Assembly: GCA_024695475.1 (NCBI GenBank)
Contig: JAILIC010000101.1
Coordinates: 1 to 33,373, forward strand
Source of the DNA: Treponema sp.
GTDB taxonomy: Bacteria > Spirochaetota > Spirochaetia > Treponematales > Treponemataceae
DNA length: 33,373 nt
Direction of reading: 5' to 3'
Below the pieces are notes generated by a model. The model saw only the letters and a list, made by a program, of their open reading frames with translations. It did not search any database and was not told where the DNA came from. Below are positions 1 through 8,228 of the stretch, in pieces (positions within the stretch are counted from its first letter, which is position 1; each line of letters starts with the position of its first letter). The translations under genes were made by a program, and so were the position numbers.

Positions 1-2
1 AT

Positions 3-929
3 ATAGAAGGAAGCTGGAAGTATCCAGTAATGATAGCGGGTATTTTTATTTATATGTTCTTCAGTTTTGACTTCATGGATGTCTTTTATCCGCTTTATTC
101 AGTAAGTACATATATTGCCGTATACTCAGGACAGTGGCAACTTATCCTGTTTATTTTGTTATATTCATTTTCTGCACTTAATCTTATTAGTTTTATCCTT
201 TACTGTATCCAGATGATTCGAGAACAAAAAAATACAATTGACGAAATTAATCGACTATACCAAAAACTGGCAAAGGCAAATGATGAACTACGACAATATG
301 CAGATATAAAAGAAAAAATGGGCGAGACAAAAGAACGTAACCGATTGGCAATGGAAATACATGATACATTAGGTCACTCATTGACTGGTATTTCTGTCGG
401 GGTTGATACTTGTATTGCCATTATGGATACAAATCCTACAGTAGCAAAAGCGCAGTTAAAAGTGATATCAGGTGTTGCTAAAAATGGTATTGCTGATATA
501 CGACGCTCAGTCAGTACATTACAAAATGATTTACCAAAACACACAACTTTGGAGCAAAATATAAGGGACATGATCAGTAAAGCGCAAAAAGCAACTGGTA
601 CGCATATTAGTTTTAATACAGTGACAGAGCTTCATTTTGAAGATGATGAAGAAAACGCTATTTTTCGAGTTATACAAGAAAGCGTTACTAATGCGATACG
701 ACACGGACATGCAAAAAAAATTGATGTTACCATATCTCGAAAAGATAATAAGTTAAAAATTATTATTTCAGATAATGGTGTAGGCTGTGATTCATTTGTT
801 AGTGGATTTGGTACTACTCATATGAAGGAGCGAGTTGCGATGCTGGATGGTTCTATTGATTTTATTTCTCATAATGGATTTACCGTTATTGCAGATATTC
901 CCCTAAGACAGGACGAAAAACATGATTAA
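3..929 (+). CDS. Sensor histidine kinase (HisKA_3 / NarL-partner type), 5' end cut by the window
   Basis: Membrane histidine kinase that would autophosphorylate and pass phosphate to the regulator encoded next. The reading frame is open to the left edge, so the first ATG at 30 is probably internal and the N-terminus is missing. Numbering from that ATG: hydrophobic segments at about 2-32 and 38-62, a charged linker with coiled-coil character at 63-100, the HisKA_3 phosphoacceptor motif EIHDTLGHSLTG with His111, and a HATPase_c domain with the N-box around E217-N221 and the G1 motif SDNGVGC at 247-253. Its end overlaps the response regulator start by 8 bases, indicating translational coupling. 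The stimulus is unknown; the sugar-import genes downstream suggest a carbohydrate (inference). Confidence 0.9.
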   Translation: MEGSWKYPVMIAGIFIYMFFSFDFMDVFYPLYSVSTYIAVYSGQWQLILFILLYSFSALNLISFILYCIQMIREQKNTIDEINRLYQKLAKANDELRQYADIKEKMGETKERNRLAMEIHDTLGHSLTGISVGVDTCIAIMDTNPTVAKAQLKVISGVAKNGIADIRRSVSTLQNDLPKHTTLEQNIRDMISKAQKATGTHISFNTVTELHFEDDEENAIFRVIQESVTNAIRHGHAKKIDVTISRKDNKLKIIISDNGVGCDSFVSGFGTTHMKERVAMLDGSIDFISHNGFTVIADIPLRQDEKHD

Positions 930-1581
930 AGTATGTATAGCTGATGATCAGCAGCTTATTAGAGAAAGTTTAAAACTGTGGGTAGAGAGTCAGCCTGATT
1001 TTCAGGTTTCAGGAACAGCAGGAGACGGCATTGAAGTACTTGAACAATTAAAAGTGTCACTGCCTGATGTCATATTGATGGACATCCGTATGCCAAAACT
1101 GGATGGGGTCCAATGTACTAAAAAAATAAAGGAATTGTACCCACAAGTAAAAGTAATCATTTTGACTACCTTTGATGATGACGACTATGTGTATAACGCG
1201 CTCAAGTATGGGGCTAGCGGTTATTTACTTAAAGGTATTGCATTGGAAGAATTGTGCAGTGCAATAAAAACGGTATATAGCGGTCAGGCAATGATTAATC
1301 CCGATATAGCGTCAAAAGTATTGCAGTTATTTTATAAAATGGCTAACGAAGGAGGTGGCCTTAGTTCCATCGATGAAAAAAGGACAGAGTCGTTAACCAA
1401 AACGGAATGGAAGGTAATTCGAGAAATCGAAAAAGGCAAATCAAATAAAGAAATAGCACAAACACTATGTCTGTCAGAAGGTACCGTACGTAATTATTTG
1501 AGTACGATTCTTGATAAATTAGATTTGCGTGATAGGACGCAACTTGCCATTTGGGCTGTACAGATGTCATTGAGTGTGTAG
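922..1581 (+). CDS. Response regulator, NarL/LuxR family
   Basis: Transcription regulator of 219 residues paired with the kinase just upstream. The receiver domain (about 1-120) has the acidic pair D8-D9, phosphoacceptor D54 in MDIRMP, the conserved threonines near 82-83 and K104 in YLLKG. The C-terminal LuxR-type helix-turn-helix (about 150-215) includes LTKTEWKVIREI and KSNKEIAQTLCLSEGTVRNY. The length is normal for the family. The start overlaps the kinase end, and an AGGACG stretch just upstream can serve as ribosome-binding site. Regulators of this family bind inverted repeats; the palindromic sites at 2928-2952 and 2986-3001 in front of the transporter genes are candidate targets (inference). 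Confidence 0.93.
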   Translation: MIKVCIADDQQLIRESLKLWVESQPDFQVSGTAGDGIEVLEQLKVSLPDVILMDIRMPKLDGVQCTKKIKELYPQVKVIILTTFDDDDYVYNALKYGASGYLLKGIALEELCSAIKTVYSGQAMINPDIASKVLQLFYKMANEGGGLSSIDEKRTESLTKTEWKVIREIEKGKSNKEIAQTLCLSEGTVRNYLSTILDKLDLRDRTQLAIWAVQMSLSV

Positions 1582-1593
1582 TGTAAATAAAAA

Positions 1594-1600
1594 GCGAGGA
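1594..1600 (+). promoter_or_regulatory. Ribosome-binding site that fixes a TTG start
   Basis: GCGAGGA lies six bases before the TTG at 1607. The residues that follow (KKKYIAISSV) form a standard signal/anchor N-terminus. A GTG at 1574 in the same frame would add eleven residues without hydrophobic character and has no such site, so the TTG is preferred. Confidence 0.7.
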
Positions 1601-1606
1601 TATTCT

Positions 1607-2917
1607 TTGAAAAAGAAATATATAGCTATTAGTAGTGTTTTGATAATTGCGCTTGCTTGTATTATTATGAGCCTCTCCCATACCCGAAAGCCTGTTGTAC
1701 TTGAATTGGGCTTGTTTACAGGAAGCAATTGGGATGTTGAAAACGGAGATAATTATTGCATTATTGATAAAGCTATTAGTAAGTTTGAGAAGCAGCATCC
1801 TGGTGTTACTGTACACTATTATTCTGGAATTCGTAAACGTGATTATGGTGAGTGGCTTTCAGAGCAAATAGTACAAGGCAAAACACCAGATGTAGTTATG
1901 ATATTGGAAGATCAGTTTTTGCAACTGGTTTCTTTGGGTATCCTTCAAAAACTTGATAAGTCGCTTAAAATCGATGGACATATCAAAAGTTGGGAATATT
2001 TTCCTGCTGCATGGGCTGCTGGCACGTATCATGGGGAACAATATGCTATCCCGTATGAGTCTGATTTTACCTTGATGGCAGTTAACAAGACGTTATTGCA
2101 AAAACATGGACTTGAAATGCCTAAAACTAATTGGACGTGGAATGACTTTTATGGATTGTGTAAAGCGGTCACGGTCGATGAAGATGGAGATGCTATTTTA
2201 GACAGTATTGGTGTCTGTAATTATTCTTGGCAAGAAGCTGTTTTTTCTAATGGAGCGAGACTGTTTAATGAAAATGGAAGACGTGCGCTATTCTCGGATC
2301 CAAAAGTAGTTGAAGCAATTCGATTTATGCAAAAGCTCTCTATATTGACAGGAGATCGTATCTTTGGACAGACAGATTTTGATGCTGGCAAAGTTGCATT
2401 TATGCCACTCTCTTTTGCAAAATATCGGACATATATTTCATATCCATATCGTCTATATAAAGAGCTTAACTATGAATGGGACTGTTTACCTATGCCTGCT
2501 GGATATTCTGGAAATAATATTTCTAAGGTTGATACCCTCTTAATGGGGATTGCAGCGCATACCAAACAGAAAAGGCTTGCCCTTGATCTACTGGAAATGC
2601 TTACTCATGACAGGGAAATACAGACGGAGATTTGTCTATCAACACAAGGCACATCGGCTATGCGTATTGTCGCTTCAACAGATGTCGTAAAAAACCTGCT
2701 CGAAGATGAGAGCAATGAGGCGTCAACAGATATTTATTATCCAGGGCTAATGGCTGATATCCTTAATCAAGGAACTTCGTTACCTCGTTTTGCTTTTTAT
2801 GATGAAACTATGGCTATTGCAGAAACTGAGATTACTAAAATAATTTTACAAAAAAAAGATGCAGATAACTCGCTTCGTGTTTTACAACGAAATTTACAGA
2901 ATCAATTGGAAAAATAG
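1607..2917 (+). CDS. Extracellular solute-binding protein, family 1 (CUT1-type), no cognate permease nearby
   Basis: Periplasmic sugar-binding protein of 436 residues from the TTG start. Residues 1-25 are KKK plus a hydrophobic stretch, either an uncleaved anchor or an atypical lipoprotein signal (ALAC, not a canonical lipobox). The mature part has the family-1 look: LFTGSNWDVENGD near the N-terminus, IDKAISKFEKQHPGV, TPDVVMILEDQFLQL, and GTYHGEQYAIPYESDFTLMA typical of SBP_bac_1 ligand-cleft strands. CUT1 permeases normally follow such genes, but here the next genes are a CUT2 system with its own binding protein. It may act as a periplasmic sensing partner of the kinase rather than a transporter part (inference). 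It lies directly after the two-component genes, apparently in one operon. Confidence 0.85.
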   Translation: MKKKYIAISSVLIIALACIIMSLSHTRKPVVLELGLFTGSNWDVENGDNYCIIDKAISKFEKQHPGVTVHYYSGIRKRDYGEWLSEQIVQGKTPDVVMILEDQFLQLVSLGILQKLDKSLKIDGHIKSWEYFPAAWAAGTYHGEQYAIPYESDFTLMAVNKTLLQKHGLEMPKTNWTWNDFYGLCKAVTVDEDGDAILDSIGVCNYSWQEAVFSNGARLFNENGRRALFSDPKVVEAIRFMQKLSILTGDRIFGQTDFDAGKVAFMPLSFAKYRTYISYPYRLYKELNYEWDCLPMPAGYSGNNISKVDTLLMGIAAHTKQKRLALDLLEMLTHDREIQTEICLSTQGTSAMRIVASTDVVKNLLEDESNEASTDIYYPGLMADILNQGTSLPRFAFYDETMAIAETEITKIILQKKDADNSLRVLQRNLQNQLEK

Positions 2918-2927
2918 AATCATTACA

Positions 2928-2952
2928 TTTGTCATATAAAAATAGTGACAAA
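2928..2952. promoter_or_regulatory. Inverted repeat TTTGTCA-N11-TGACAAA, possible operator
   Basis: Perfect 7-base arms at 2928-2934 and 2946-2952 lie in the gap before the CUT2 binding-protein gene, just upstream of the suggested promoter. There is no T-tract, so a terminator is unlikely. Binding by the neighbouring regulator is inferred. Confidence 0.35.
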
Positions 2953-2958
2953 CTTCAG

Positions 2959-2986
2959 TTGTTGTTTTTATGAAGTGCCATATACT
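2959..2986 (+). promoter_or_regulatory. Candidate sigma-70 promoter of the sugar ABC operon
   Basis: TTGTTG at 2959-2964 and TATACT at 2981-2986 are separated by 16 bases and lie about 25 bases before the start codon at 3013. The -10 matches well; the -35 only in TTG. Confidence 0.4.
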
Positions 2987-3001
2987 TTACTATATAGTAA
3001 A
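2986..3001. promoter_or_regulatory. 16-base perfect palindrome TTTACTATATAGTAAA, possible operator
   Basis: The palindrome starts at the last base of the suggested -10 and ends at the ribosome-binding site (AAAGGAGG) of the binding-protein gene. A protein bound here would cover the transcription start. Perfect symmetry over 16 bases in so short a gap suggests function, but no regulator can be named from sequence alone. Confidence 0.45.
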
Positions 3002-3012
3002 AGGAGGCACAC

Positions 3013-3966
3013 ATGAAAAAAATTGTTAGTGCAGCAGTTATTTTAGCTCTTGCAGTAGGCAGCATTTTTGCTGGTGGTTCAAAGGATTCAAAAACAGGAG
3101 ATGGTACAAAACACTATAAATTTGGATTTACCTGTATGGACCAATCAAATCCATTTTTTGTTCTTATTGAAAAAACTATCCGTGAAGAAGTTGAAGCTCG
3201 TGGAGATCAGCTTATCTCTGTGGATCCTGCAAAAAATGTTACCCGACAAATTCAGCAAATTGAAGATGTTATTGCACAACGTGTTGATGGATTTTTCCTT
3301 AATCCTGCAGAAGCAGAAGGTATTATCCCAGCTCTTGATCAACTTAAAGCTGCAGGCATTCCAATCGTAAACTTTGATGCCGAAGTTGCTGATATGAGCT
3401 ATATTGCTTCATATGTTGGATCAGATAACTATAATGCAGGAAAAGTTTGTGGTGAAGACCTTGTAAAAAAACATCCAAATGGTGGCGATATTATTGTTCT
3501 TGATGAGCCAACTGCTAATTCTGCAACAGATCGAACAAATGGTTTTTTAGATGCAGTTAAAGGTAAAGGTTTTAAAGTAGTAGCGCAGCAAGATGCGAAA
3601 GGTAGCTTACAGTATGCAATGGGTGTTGCAGAAGACTTGTTACAGGCACATCCAAATGTAATTGCAATTTTTGGCAGTAACGATCCCGTTGCTCTTGGTA
3701 CATTGGCAGCAGCAAATGCCGCCGGCATTAAAAACACAAAAATCTATGGAGTTGATGGCTCTCCTGACATAAAAAAAGAATTGGCTAGTAGCAATTCATT
3801 GATCGAGGGTACAGGTGCTCAGTCTCCAATACATATAGCACAGCAGTCAGTTGCTGCAATGTATAAAATCATGGCTGGCGAAAAAGTGGATGCTCGCTAT
3901 CCAGTACCAACATTCCTTATTACAAAAGAGAATGTTAACAAGTACGGAACAGATGGTTGGCAATAA
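3013..3966 (+). CDS. Periplasmic sugar-binding protein of a CUT2 (ribose/xylose/galactose-type) ABC transporter
   Basis: Captures the sugar in the periplasm for the transporter encoded downstream. It has 317 residues, normal for the RbsB/XylF family. The signal peptide MKKIVSAAVILALAVGSIFA ends near residue 20 and is followed by GGSK; there is no lipobox cysteine, a common pattern in Treponema. Periplasmic-binding-protein type 1 fold markers are FGFTCMDQSNPFF at the first strand, VDGFFLNPAEAEGI, GIPIVNFDAEV, YIASYVGSDNYNAG, IAIFGSNDPVALG and IYGVDGSPDIKK. A strong AAAGGAGG site precedes the ATG. The kinase at the operon end points to a pentose or related sugar, but the ligand cannot be fixed from sequence. 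Confidence 0.9.
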   Translation: MKKIVSAAVILALAVGSIFAGGSKDSKTGDGTKHYKFGFTCMDQSNPFFVLIEKTIREEVEARGDQLISVDPAKNVTRQIQQIEDVIAQRVDGFFLNPAEAEGIIPALDQLKAAGIPIVNFDAEVADMSYIASYVGSDNYNAGKVCGEDLVKKHPNGGDIIVLDEPTANSATDRTNGFLDAVKGKGFKVVAQQDAKGSLQYAMGVAEDLLQAHPNVIAIFGSNDPVALGTLAAANAAGIKNTKIYGVDGSPDIKKELASSNSLIEGTGAQSPIHIAQQSVAAMYKIMAGEKVDARYPVPTFLITKENVNKYGTDGWQ

Positions 3967-4004
3967 GCATACCATATTGGTATAAACAATCTCTGAATCG
4001 TTAT

Positions 4005-4045
4005 AACCGGGAGTATTACTGATATACGAGATACTTCCGGTTTTT
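4005..4045 (+). terminator. Hairpin with short T-tract after the binding-protein gene (partial terminator)
   Basis: Arms AACCGGGAGTAT (4005-4016) and ATACTTCCGGTT (4031-4042) pair with one G-T wobble, followed by TTTT. The ATPase and permease genes continue downstream with no clear promoter of their own, so it probably stops only part of the transcripts or protects the upstream mRNA, giving excess binding protein. Confidence 0.65.
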
Positions 4046-4114
4046 ATATGACTGTGTTTAGGACTTGTTATACTGCGGGTCTTGGTAAGTCGTATCTCAG
4101 CAGGAACTGGCATA

Positions 4115-5602
4115 ATGAATGAAAATGTATTATTACAAATGAAAAATATCCATAAACGCTTTCCTGGTGTTTATGCTCTCAATAATGTCGATTTTGAATT
4201 AAAGCAGGGGGAAGTTCATGCTCTGCTTGGTGAAAACGGTGCTGGAAAGTCTACGCTTATAAAAGTTCTTGGTGGCATTTATAAGGCAGAAGAAGGTGAA
4301 ATTTATATCGATGGCAAAAAGGTAACTATTGATAATGTTTTTGATTCTCATAAAAACGGAATAAGTATCATACACCAAGAACTGGTACTTGTTCCTTATA
4401 TGACCGTAGCTGAAAATATTTTCCTTGGACGAGAACCAATGAAAGGCCATCTTATTGATAAAGATAAGATGAATGCTGATACTGAGGAATTATTACATAC
4501 CTATAATATGAATTTTACTCCTGATACGCTTGTTGTTGATTTAACCATTGCACAACAGCAGATGGTCGAGATTGTAAAAGCAATTTCATTTAATTCAAAA
4601 ATACTGGTTATGGATGAGCCAACCTCATCTATATCAGACAAAGAAGTAGAATTCTTGTTTAAGATTATGCGGACACTGACATCTAAAGGTGTTGGTATTA
4701 TTTATATTTCTCATAAAATGAGTGAGTTATGGGAAATCTGTGATCGGGTTACAGTTTTGCGTGATGGACAGTATGTTAGTACACATGTCGTAAAGGATAT
4801 TGATAAAGATGAGTTGATTGCCCGGATGGTAGGTCGTACATTGGAACAGTATTATACTCGCGAGTTTCAGGCTCCTGGAGATGTTGTCCTAAAGGCAGAA
4901 CATATATCTGATGGTGATATGGTTAAAGATGTATCATTTGAATTACGCAAGGGCGAGATAGTTGGTTTTGCTGGTCTTGTAGGAGCCGGCCGTAGTGAAA
5001 CAATGCAGTGTATTTTTGGATTAAAAAAGAAATACACTGGAACTGTCACTATAAAAGGTAAAAAAGTTCATTTTTTGTCAGCTGTTGATGCAGTTAATGA
5101 TGGTATAGCTTTTGTTCCTGAAGATCGTAAATTGCAAGGTCTATATCAGGTACAGAGTGTCAAATATAACTCTACAATTGAAGTGCTTGCTCATTTTATT
5201 AAGGGAGTATTCCTCAATAAAAGCGAAGAAGAAACGATTGCCCAAAAGTATGTTGATATGATGAATACTAAAACCCCGACACTTGATCAGATGATAGGTC
5301 ATCTGTCTGGAGGCAATCAGCAAAAAGTTATGATAGGTCGTTGGCTTGCAACTAACCCTTCAATACTTATTCTTGATGAACCAACACGAGGTGTCGATGT
5401 TGGTGCAAAAGCCGAAATTTACTCAATCATGAATTATCTGGCAAAACAAGGAATCGCTATCATTATGATTTCATCAGAACTCCCTGAGATTATTAATATG
5501 AGTGATCGTGTATATGTTATGGCAAATGGACGTATTACCGGCTGCATAGGTCATGAAGATGTATCTCAAGAGTGTATTATGAAACTTGCTGCAGAAGAAT
5601 AA
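4115..5602 (+). CDS. CUT2 sugar ABC transporter, tandem ATP-binding protein (MglA/RbsA/XylG type)
   Basis: Cytoplasmic ATPase of 495 residues powering sugar import, with two fused nucleotide-binding domains. First half: Walker A GENGAGKST at 39-47, Walker B ILVMDEPTS near 163-171 and switch His near 200; its signature is the degenerate TIAQQQMVEI usual for this family. Second half: degenerate P-loop GLVGAGRSE near 287-295, VPEDRK at 334-339, signature LSGGNQQKV near 397-405 and Walker B ILILDEPTRGVDVG. The ATG at 4115 is chosen because MNENVLLQMKNIHKRFPGV matches the family N-terminus; an upstream TTG at 4082 would add eleven unlikely residues. The permease gene follows after 14 bases. Confidence 0.93.
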   Translation: MNENVLLQMKNIHKRFPGVYALNNVDFELKQGEVHALLGENGAGKSTLIKVLGGIYKAEEGEIYIDGKKVTIDNVFDSHKNGISIIHQELVLVPYMTVAENIFLGREPMKGHLIDKDKMNADTEELLHTYNMNFTPDTLVVDLTIAQQQMVEIVKAISFNSKILVMDEPTSSISDKEVEFLFKIMRTLTSKGVGIIYISHKMSELWEICDRVTVLRDGQYVSTHVVKDIDKDELIARMVGRTLEQYYTREFQAPGDVVLKAEHISDGDMVKDVSFELRKGEIVGFAGLVGAGRSETMQCIFGLKKKYTGTVTIKGKKVHFLSAVDAVNDGIAFVPEDRKLQGLYQVQSVKYNSTIEVLAHFIKGVFLNKSEEETIAQKYVDMMNTKTPTLDQMIGHLSGGNQQKVMIGRWLATNPSILILDEPTRGVDVGAKAEIYSIMNYLAKQGIAIIMISSELPEIINMSDRVYVMANGRITGCIGHEDVSQECIMKLAAEE

Positions 5603-5616
5603 GAGGAGAAATATAA

Positions 5617-6600
5617 ATGGAAACTACATTACAATCATCAAAATATACCAAAGGAATAAAACTCTATCTTAAAGAAAATATGGGCATCCTCATTGCGTTT
5701 GCCGTATTATACTTGTTTTTGTCTATAAATCCATCGACATCGAGTGCTTTTTTAACTAGGCAAAACATGTTTAATGTACTGAGACAAATTTCTACCAACT
5801 TATACCTTGCATGTGGTATGACTATGGTTATTATTCTTGGTGGCATTGACCTGTCTGTTGGTTCAATTATAGCGTTATCGGGCTGTGTTGCTGCTGCATG
5901 TGTATCTCGACATGCAATGCCCATTCCTTGTGCATTAGTGATTGGTATTTTAATTGGTATCGTATTTGGTATGATAAATGGAACCATCATTTCAAAAACA
6001 ACGATTCCGCCTTTTATTGTCACGCTGGCAAATATGAATATCGCACGTGGTTTTGCCTATATTTATACTAGTGGTTCTCCAGTACGTGTTGTTACCAAAC
6101 AGTGGCAATTTATCGGTGCGGGATACTGTGGGATAGTACCTACGCCGGTAGTTATTCTTTTAATCATTTTGGTAATAACAGCTTTGCTAATGAATAATAC
6201 CCGCTTTGGGCGCCATATCTATGCTGTTGGAGGTAATGTTACTGCTGCGCATTTTTCTGGTATTTCGGTAAAGCGGGTAAAGTTTTGGGTGTATACTTTT
6301 TCTGGTTTGATGGCAGGAATTGCTGGTATTGTATTGGCTTCACGTATGTATTCAGGACAGCCGACAGCAGGTGAAGGTGCAGAAATGGATGCTATTGCTG
6401 CTGTTGTTGTGGGTGGCACTTCAATGTCAGGCGGGTCAGGTAAGATTGGTGGTACAATAATTGGAGCTTTGATAATAGGTTTCTTAAATAATGGATTAAA
6501 CTTGTTAAATGTAAACTCGTTTTGGCAGTATGTTGTAAAAGGCTTTGTTATTTTATTGGCAGTATTTGTTGACTTTATACGTAACCGTAATAAAAAATAA
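5617..6600 (+). CDS. CUT2 sugar ABC transporter permease (RbsC/MglC/XylH type)
   Basis: Inner-membrane channel subunit of 327 residues, the usual size for this family, which works as a homodimer with the tandem ATPase. The sequence alternates about 8-10 hydrophobic segments. Family motifs are GGIDLSVGSIIALSG (the conserved BPD_transp_2 region), TLANMNIARGFAYIYTSG, RFGRHIYAVGGN, ARFSG-like AAHFSGISVKRVKF, and GAEMDAIAAVVVGGTSMSGG near the C-terminal third. An AGAGGAG site precedes the ATG. It lies between the ATPase and kinase genes in one operon. Confidence 0.93.
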   Translation: METTLQSSKYTKGIKLYLKENMGILIAFAVLYLFLSINPSTSSAFLTRQNMFNVLRQISTNLYLACGMTMVIILGGIDLSVGSIIALSGCVAAACVSRHAMPIPCALVIGILIGIVFGMINGTIISKTTIPPFIVTLANMNIARGFAYIYTSGSPVRVVTKQWQFIGAGYCGIVPTPVVILLIILVITALLMNNTRFGRHIYAVGGNVTAAHFSGISVKRVKFWVYTFSGLMAGIAGIVLASRMYSGQPTAGEGAEMDAIAAVVVGGTSMSGGSGKIGGTIIGALIIGFLNNGLNLLNVNSFWQYVVKGFVILLAVFVDFIRNRNKK

Positions 6601-6627
6601 TGGTTATTTAAATAAAAGAGGAATGAT

Positions 6628-8127
6628 ATGGGATATTTTGCAGGCATTGATTTGGGTACTTCCAGTGTAAAAGTGCTTATTATAGATGAAAATGGAAAAA
6701 CTCTTGCTGTAAGCCATGCTGGATATGATGTTCAAACACCTGCATTATCTTATGCTGAACAAGATCCTGAAATTTGGTGGGAAAGAGCAGTTGAGGCGAT
6801 ACGAGCAGCATTAACACTTTCGGGAATACATGCAGATGAGTTACAAGGTATCGGATTGTCAGGACAAATGCATGGGTTGGTTGCATTAGATGCACAGCAT
6901 AAACCTGTGTGTCCTGCCATAATTTGGATGGATCAGCGTACGGCAAAAGAAGTGGAGTATATAAAGCAACAAGCACAGGATCTTATGGATAGTGATTTGT
7001 TGAATCAACCTGCTGCGGGGCTACTGATTGCCTCATTGTACTGGATAAAGCAGCATAAACCAGATGTGTATGCACGTATAGCATATGTAATGTTGCCTAA
7101 AGATTATATTCGGTATCGGCTGACTGGTGTAATAGGTACAGACATATCTGATGCAAGTGCCAGCTTAGCTTTTTCTATAAAAAAGCGACGGTGGTGTACA
7201 GAGCTGCTTGAAAAACTTGGTATTGATGTAGCGTTATTTCCTCCTGTAGGTGGTAGTTATGATCGCTCTGGTACGGTATGTGCTTATGCTGCGACGGAAA
7301 CAGGGCTGTCTCAAAAAACAAATGTTGTATATGGTATGTCGGATGCAGCCGCACAATTAATCGGAAACGGTATTGTTAGCGAAGGTTGTATTTCTTGTAA
7401 CATAGGAACAGGATCTCAGATAGCGGCGGTGATAAAGAAGCCTGTCTATGATACAGAGAGGCGTGTACAGACATGGTGCCATGCGATACCCTCATGCTGG
7501 TACATACAAGGCGGTTCTTTAACAGGCGGTATTACACTCAGCTGGCTTAAAAAAAAGATTCTATGTGATGGTCGCAGTTATGCGGAGCTTGATGGATCAG
7601 TTGATACAATAATGCCAGGGTCTGAAGGCCTCATATTCTTGCCGTATTTAGCAGGAGAGCGAAGCCCTTTTATCAACCCATATGCAAAAGGAGTCTATTT
7701 TGGGTTGACGGTAAAGCATGAACAGGCTCATATCATCAGGGCTACTATGGAAGGAGTTTTGTATAATCTTAAAGAGTGTGTAAAGATTTTTGATACTCTC
7801 GGTATAGAAAAGACAAGGCTTATTGCGTCTGGTGGAGCAGCAAAATCTACTATCTGGAAACAAATGCAGGCGGATATATTTGAAATGCCCGTCTATACTA
7901 CTAATACTGAAGAAGAAGCGTGTTTAGGAGCGGCAATCCTTGCTGCGGTTGATAGTGGCATATATCAAGATATACCGCAAGCATGTGAAACCATTGTTCA
8001 TACAAATGAAAGACCGATAGAACCAAATCAAAACAATTTTGACTTGTATCGTATGCAACAAGACAAATTTGTTTCCTTATATAATACAGTAAAATGTGTT
8101 TATACCTTTGATAATAAGCAAAAGTAA
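6628..8127 (+). CDS. xylB: Xylulokinase-type FGGY carbohydrate kinase
   Basis: Phosphorylates D-xylulose (or a closely related ketopentose) with ATP, feeding the pentose phosphate pathway. It has 499 residues, normal for FGGY kinases. N-terminal lobe: phosphate loop GIDLGTSSVKV at 6-16, EQDPEIWW at 44-51 and the xylulokinase-typical GIGLSGQMHGLV at 75-86. Catalytic Asp239 lies in YGMSDAAAQL. C-terminal lobe: GLIFLPYLAGERSPF, ATMEGVLYNL and IASGGAAKSTIWKQMQAD. An AGAGGA site precedes the ATG. Xylulokinase is the best family match, but no xylose isomerase lies nearby, so the imported sugar could be xylose, with the isomerase elsewhere, or another pentose or pentulose. Confidence 0.85.
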   Translation: MGYFAGIDLGTSSVKVLIIDENGKTLAVSHAGYDVQTPALSYAEQDPEIWWERAVEAIRAALTLSGIHADELQGIGLSGQMHGLVALDAQHKPVCPAIIWMDQRTAKEVEYIKQQAQDLMDSDLLNQPAAGLLIASLYWIKQHKPDVYARIAYVMLPKDYIRYRLTGVIGTDISDASASLAFSIKKRRWCTELLEKLGIDVALFPPVGGSYDRSGTVCAYAATETGLSQKTNVVYGMSDAAAQLIGNGIVSEGCISCNIGTGSQIAAVIKKPVYDTERRVQTWCHAIPSCWYIQGGSLTGGITLSWLKKKILCDGRSYAELDGSVDTIMPGSEGLIFLPYLAGERSPFINPYAKGVYFGLTVKHEQAHIIRATMEGVLYNLKECVKIFDTLGIEKTRLIASGGAAKSTIWKQMQADIFEMPVYTTNTEEEACLGAAILAAVDSGIYQDIPQACETIVHTNERPIEPNQNNFDLYRMQQDKFVSLYNTVKCVYTFDNKQK

Positions 8128-8154
8128 AAATACCTTTTCATAAATTTCCTCCCT

Positions 8155-8181
8155 AAGACCGCCTGAAAGGGCGGTCTTTTT
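8155..8181 (+). terminator. Intrinsic terminator of the sugar operon
   Basis: Perfect 9-base stem AAGACCGCC/GGCGGTCTT (8155-8163 with 8170-8178), six-base loop, followed by T residues, 27 bases after the kinase stop codon. Confidence 0.92.
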
Positions 8182-8228
8182 ACTCTTTTATAGTATAAGT
8201 GTTTTTTCTAATGATAATTCAATACTTT

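Noticed and set aside
1574..1606. GTG start for the family-1 binding protein
   Set aside because: The TTG at 1607 has a well-placed GCGAGGA and leads directly into a signal sequence.
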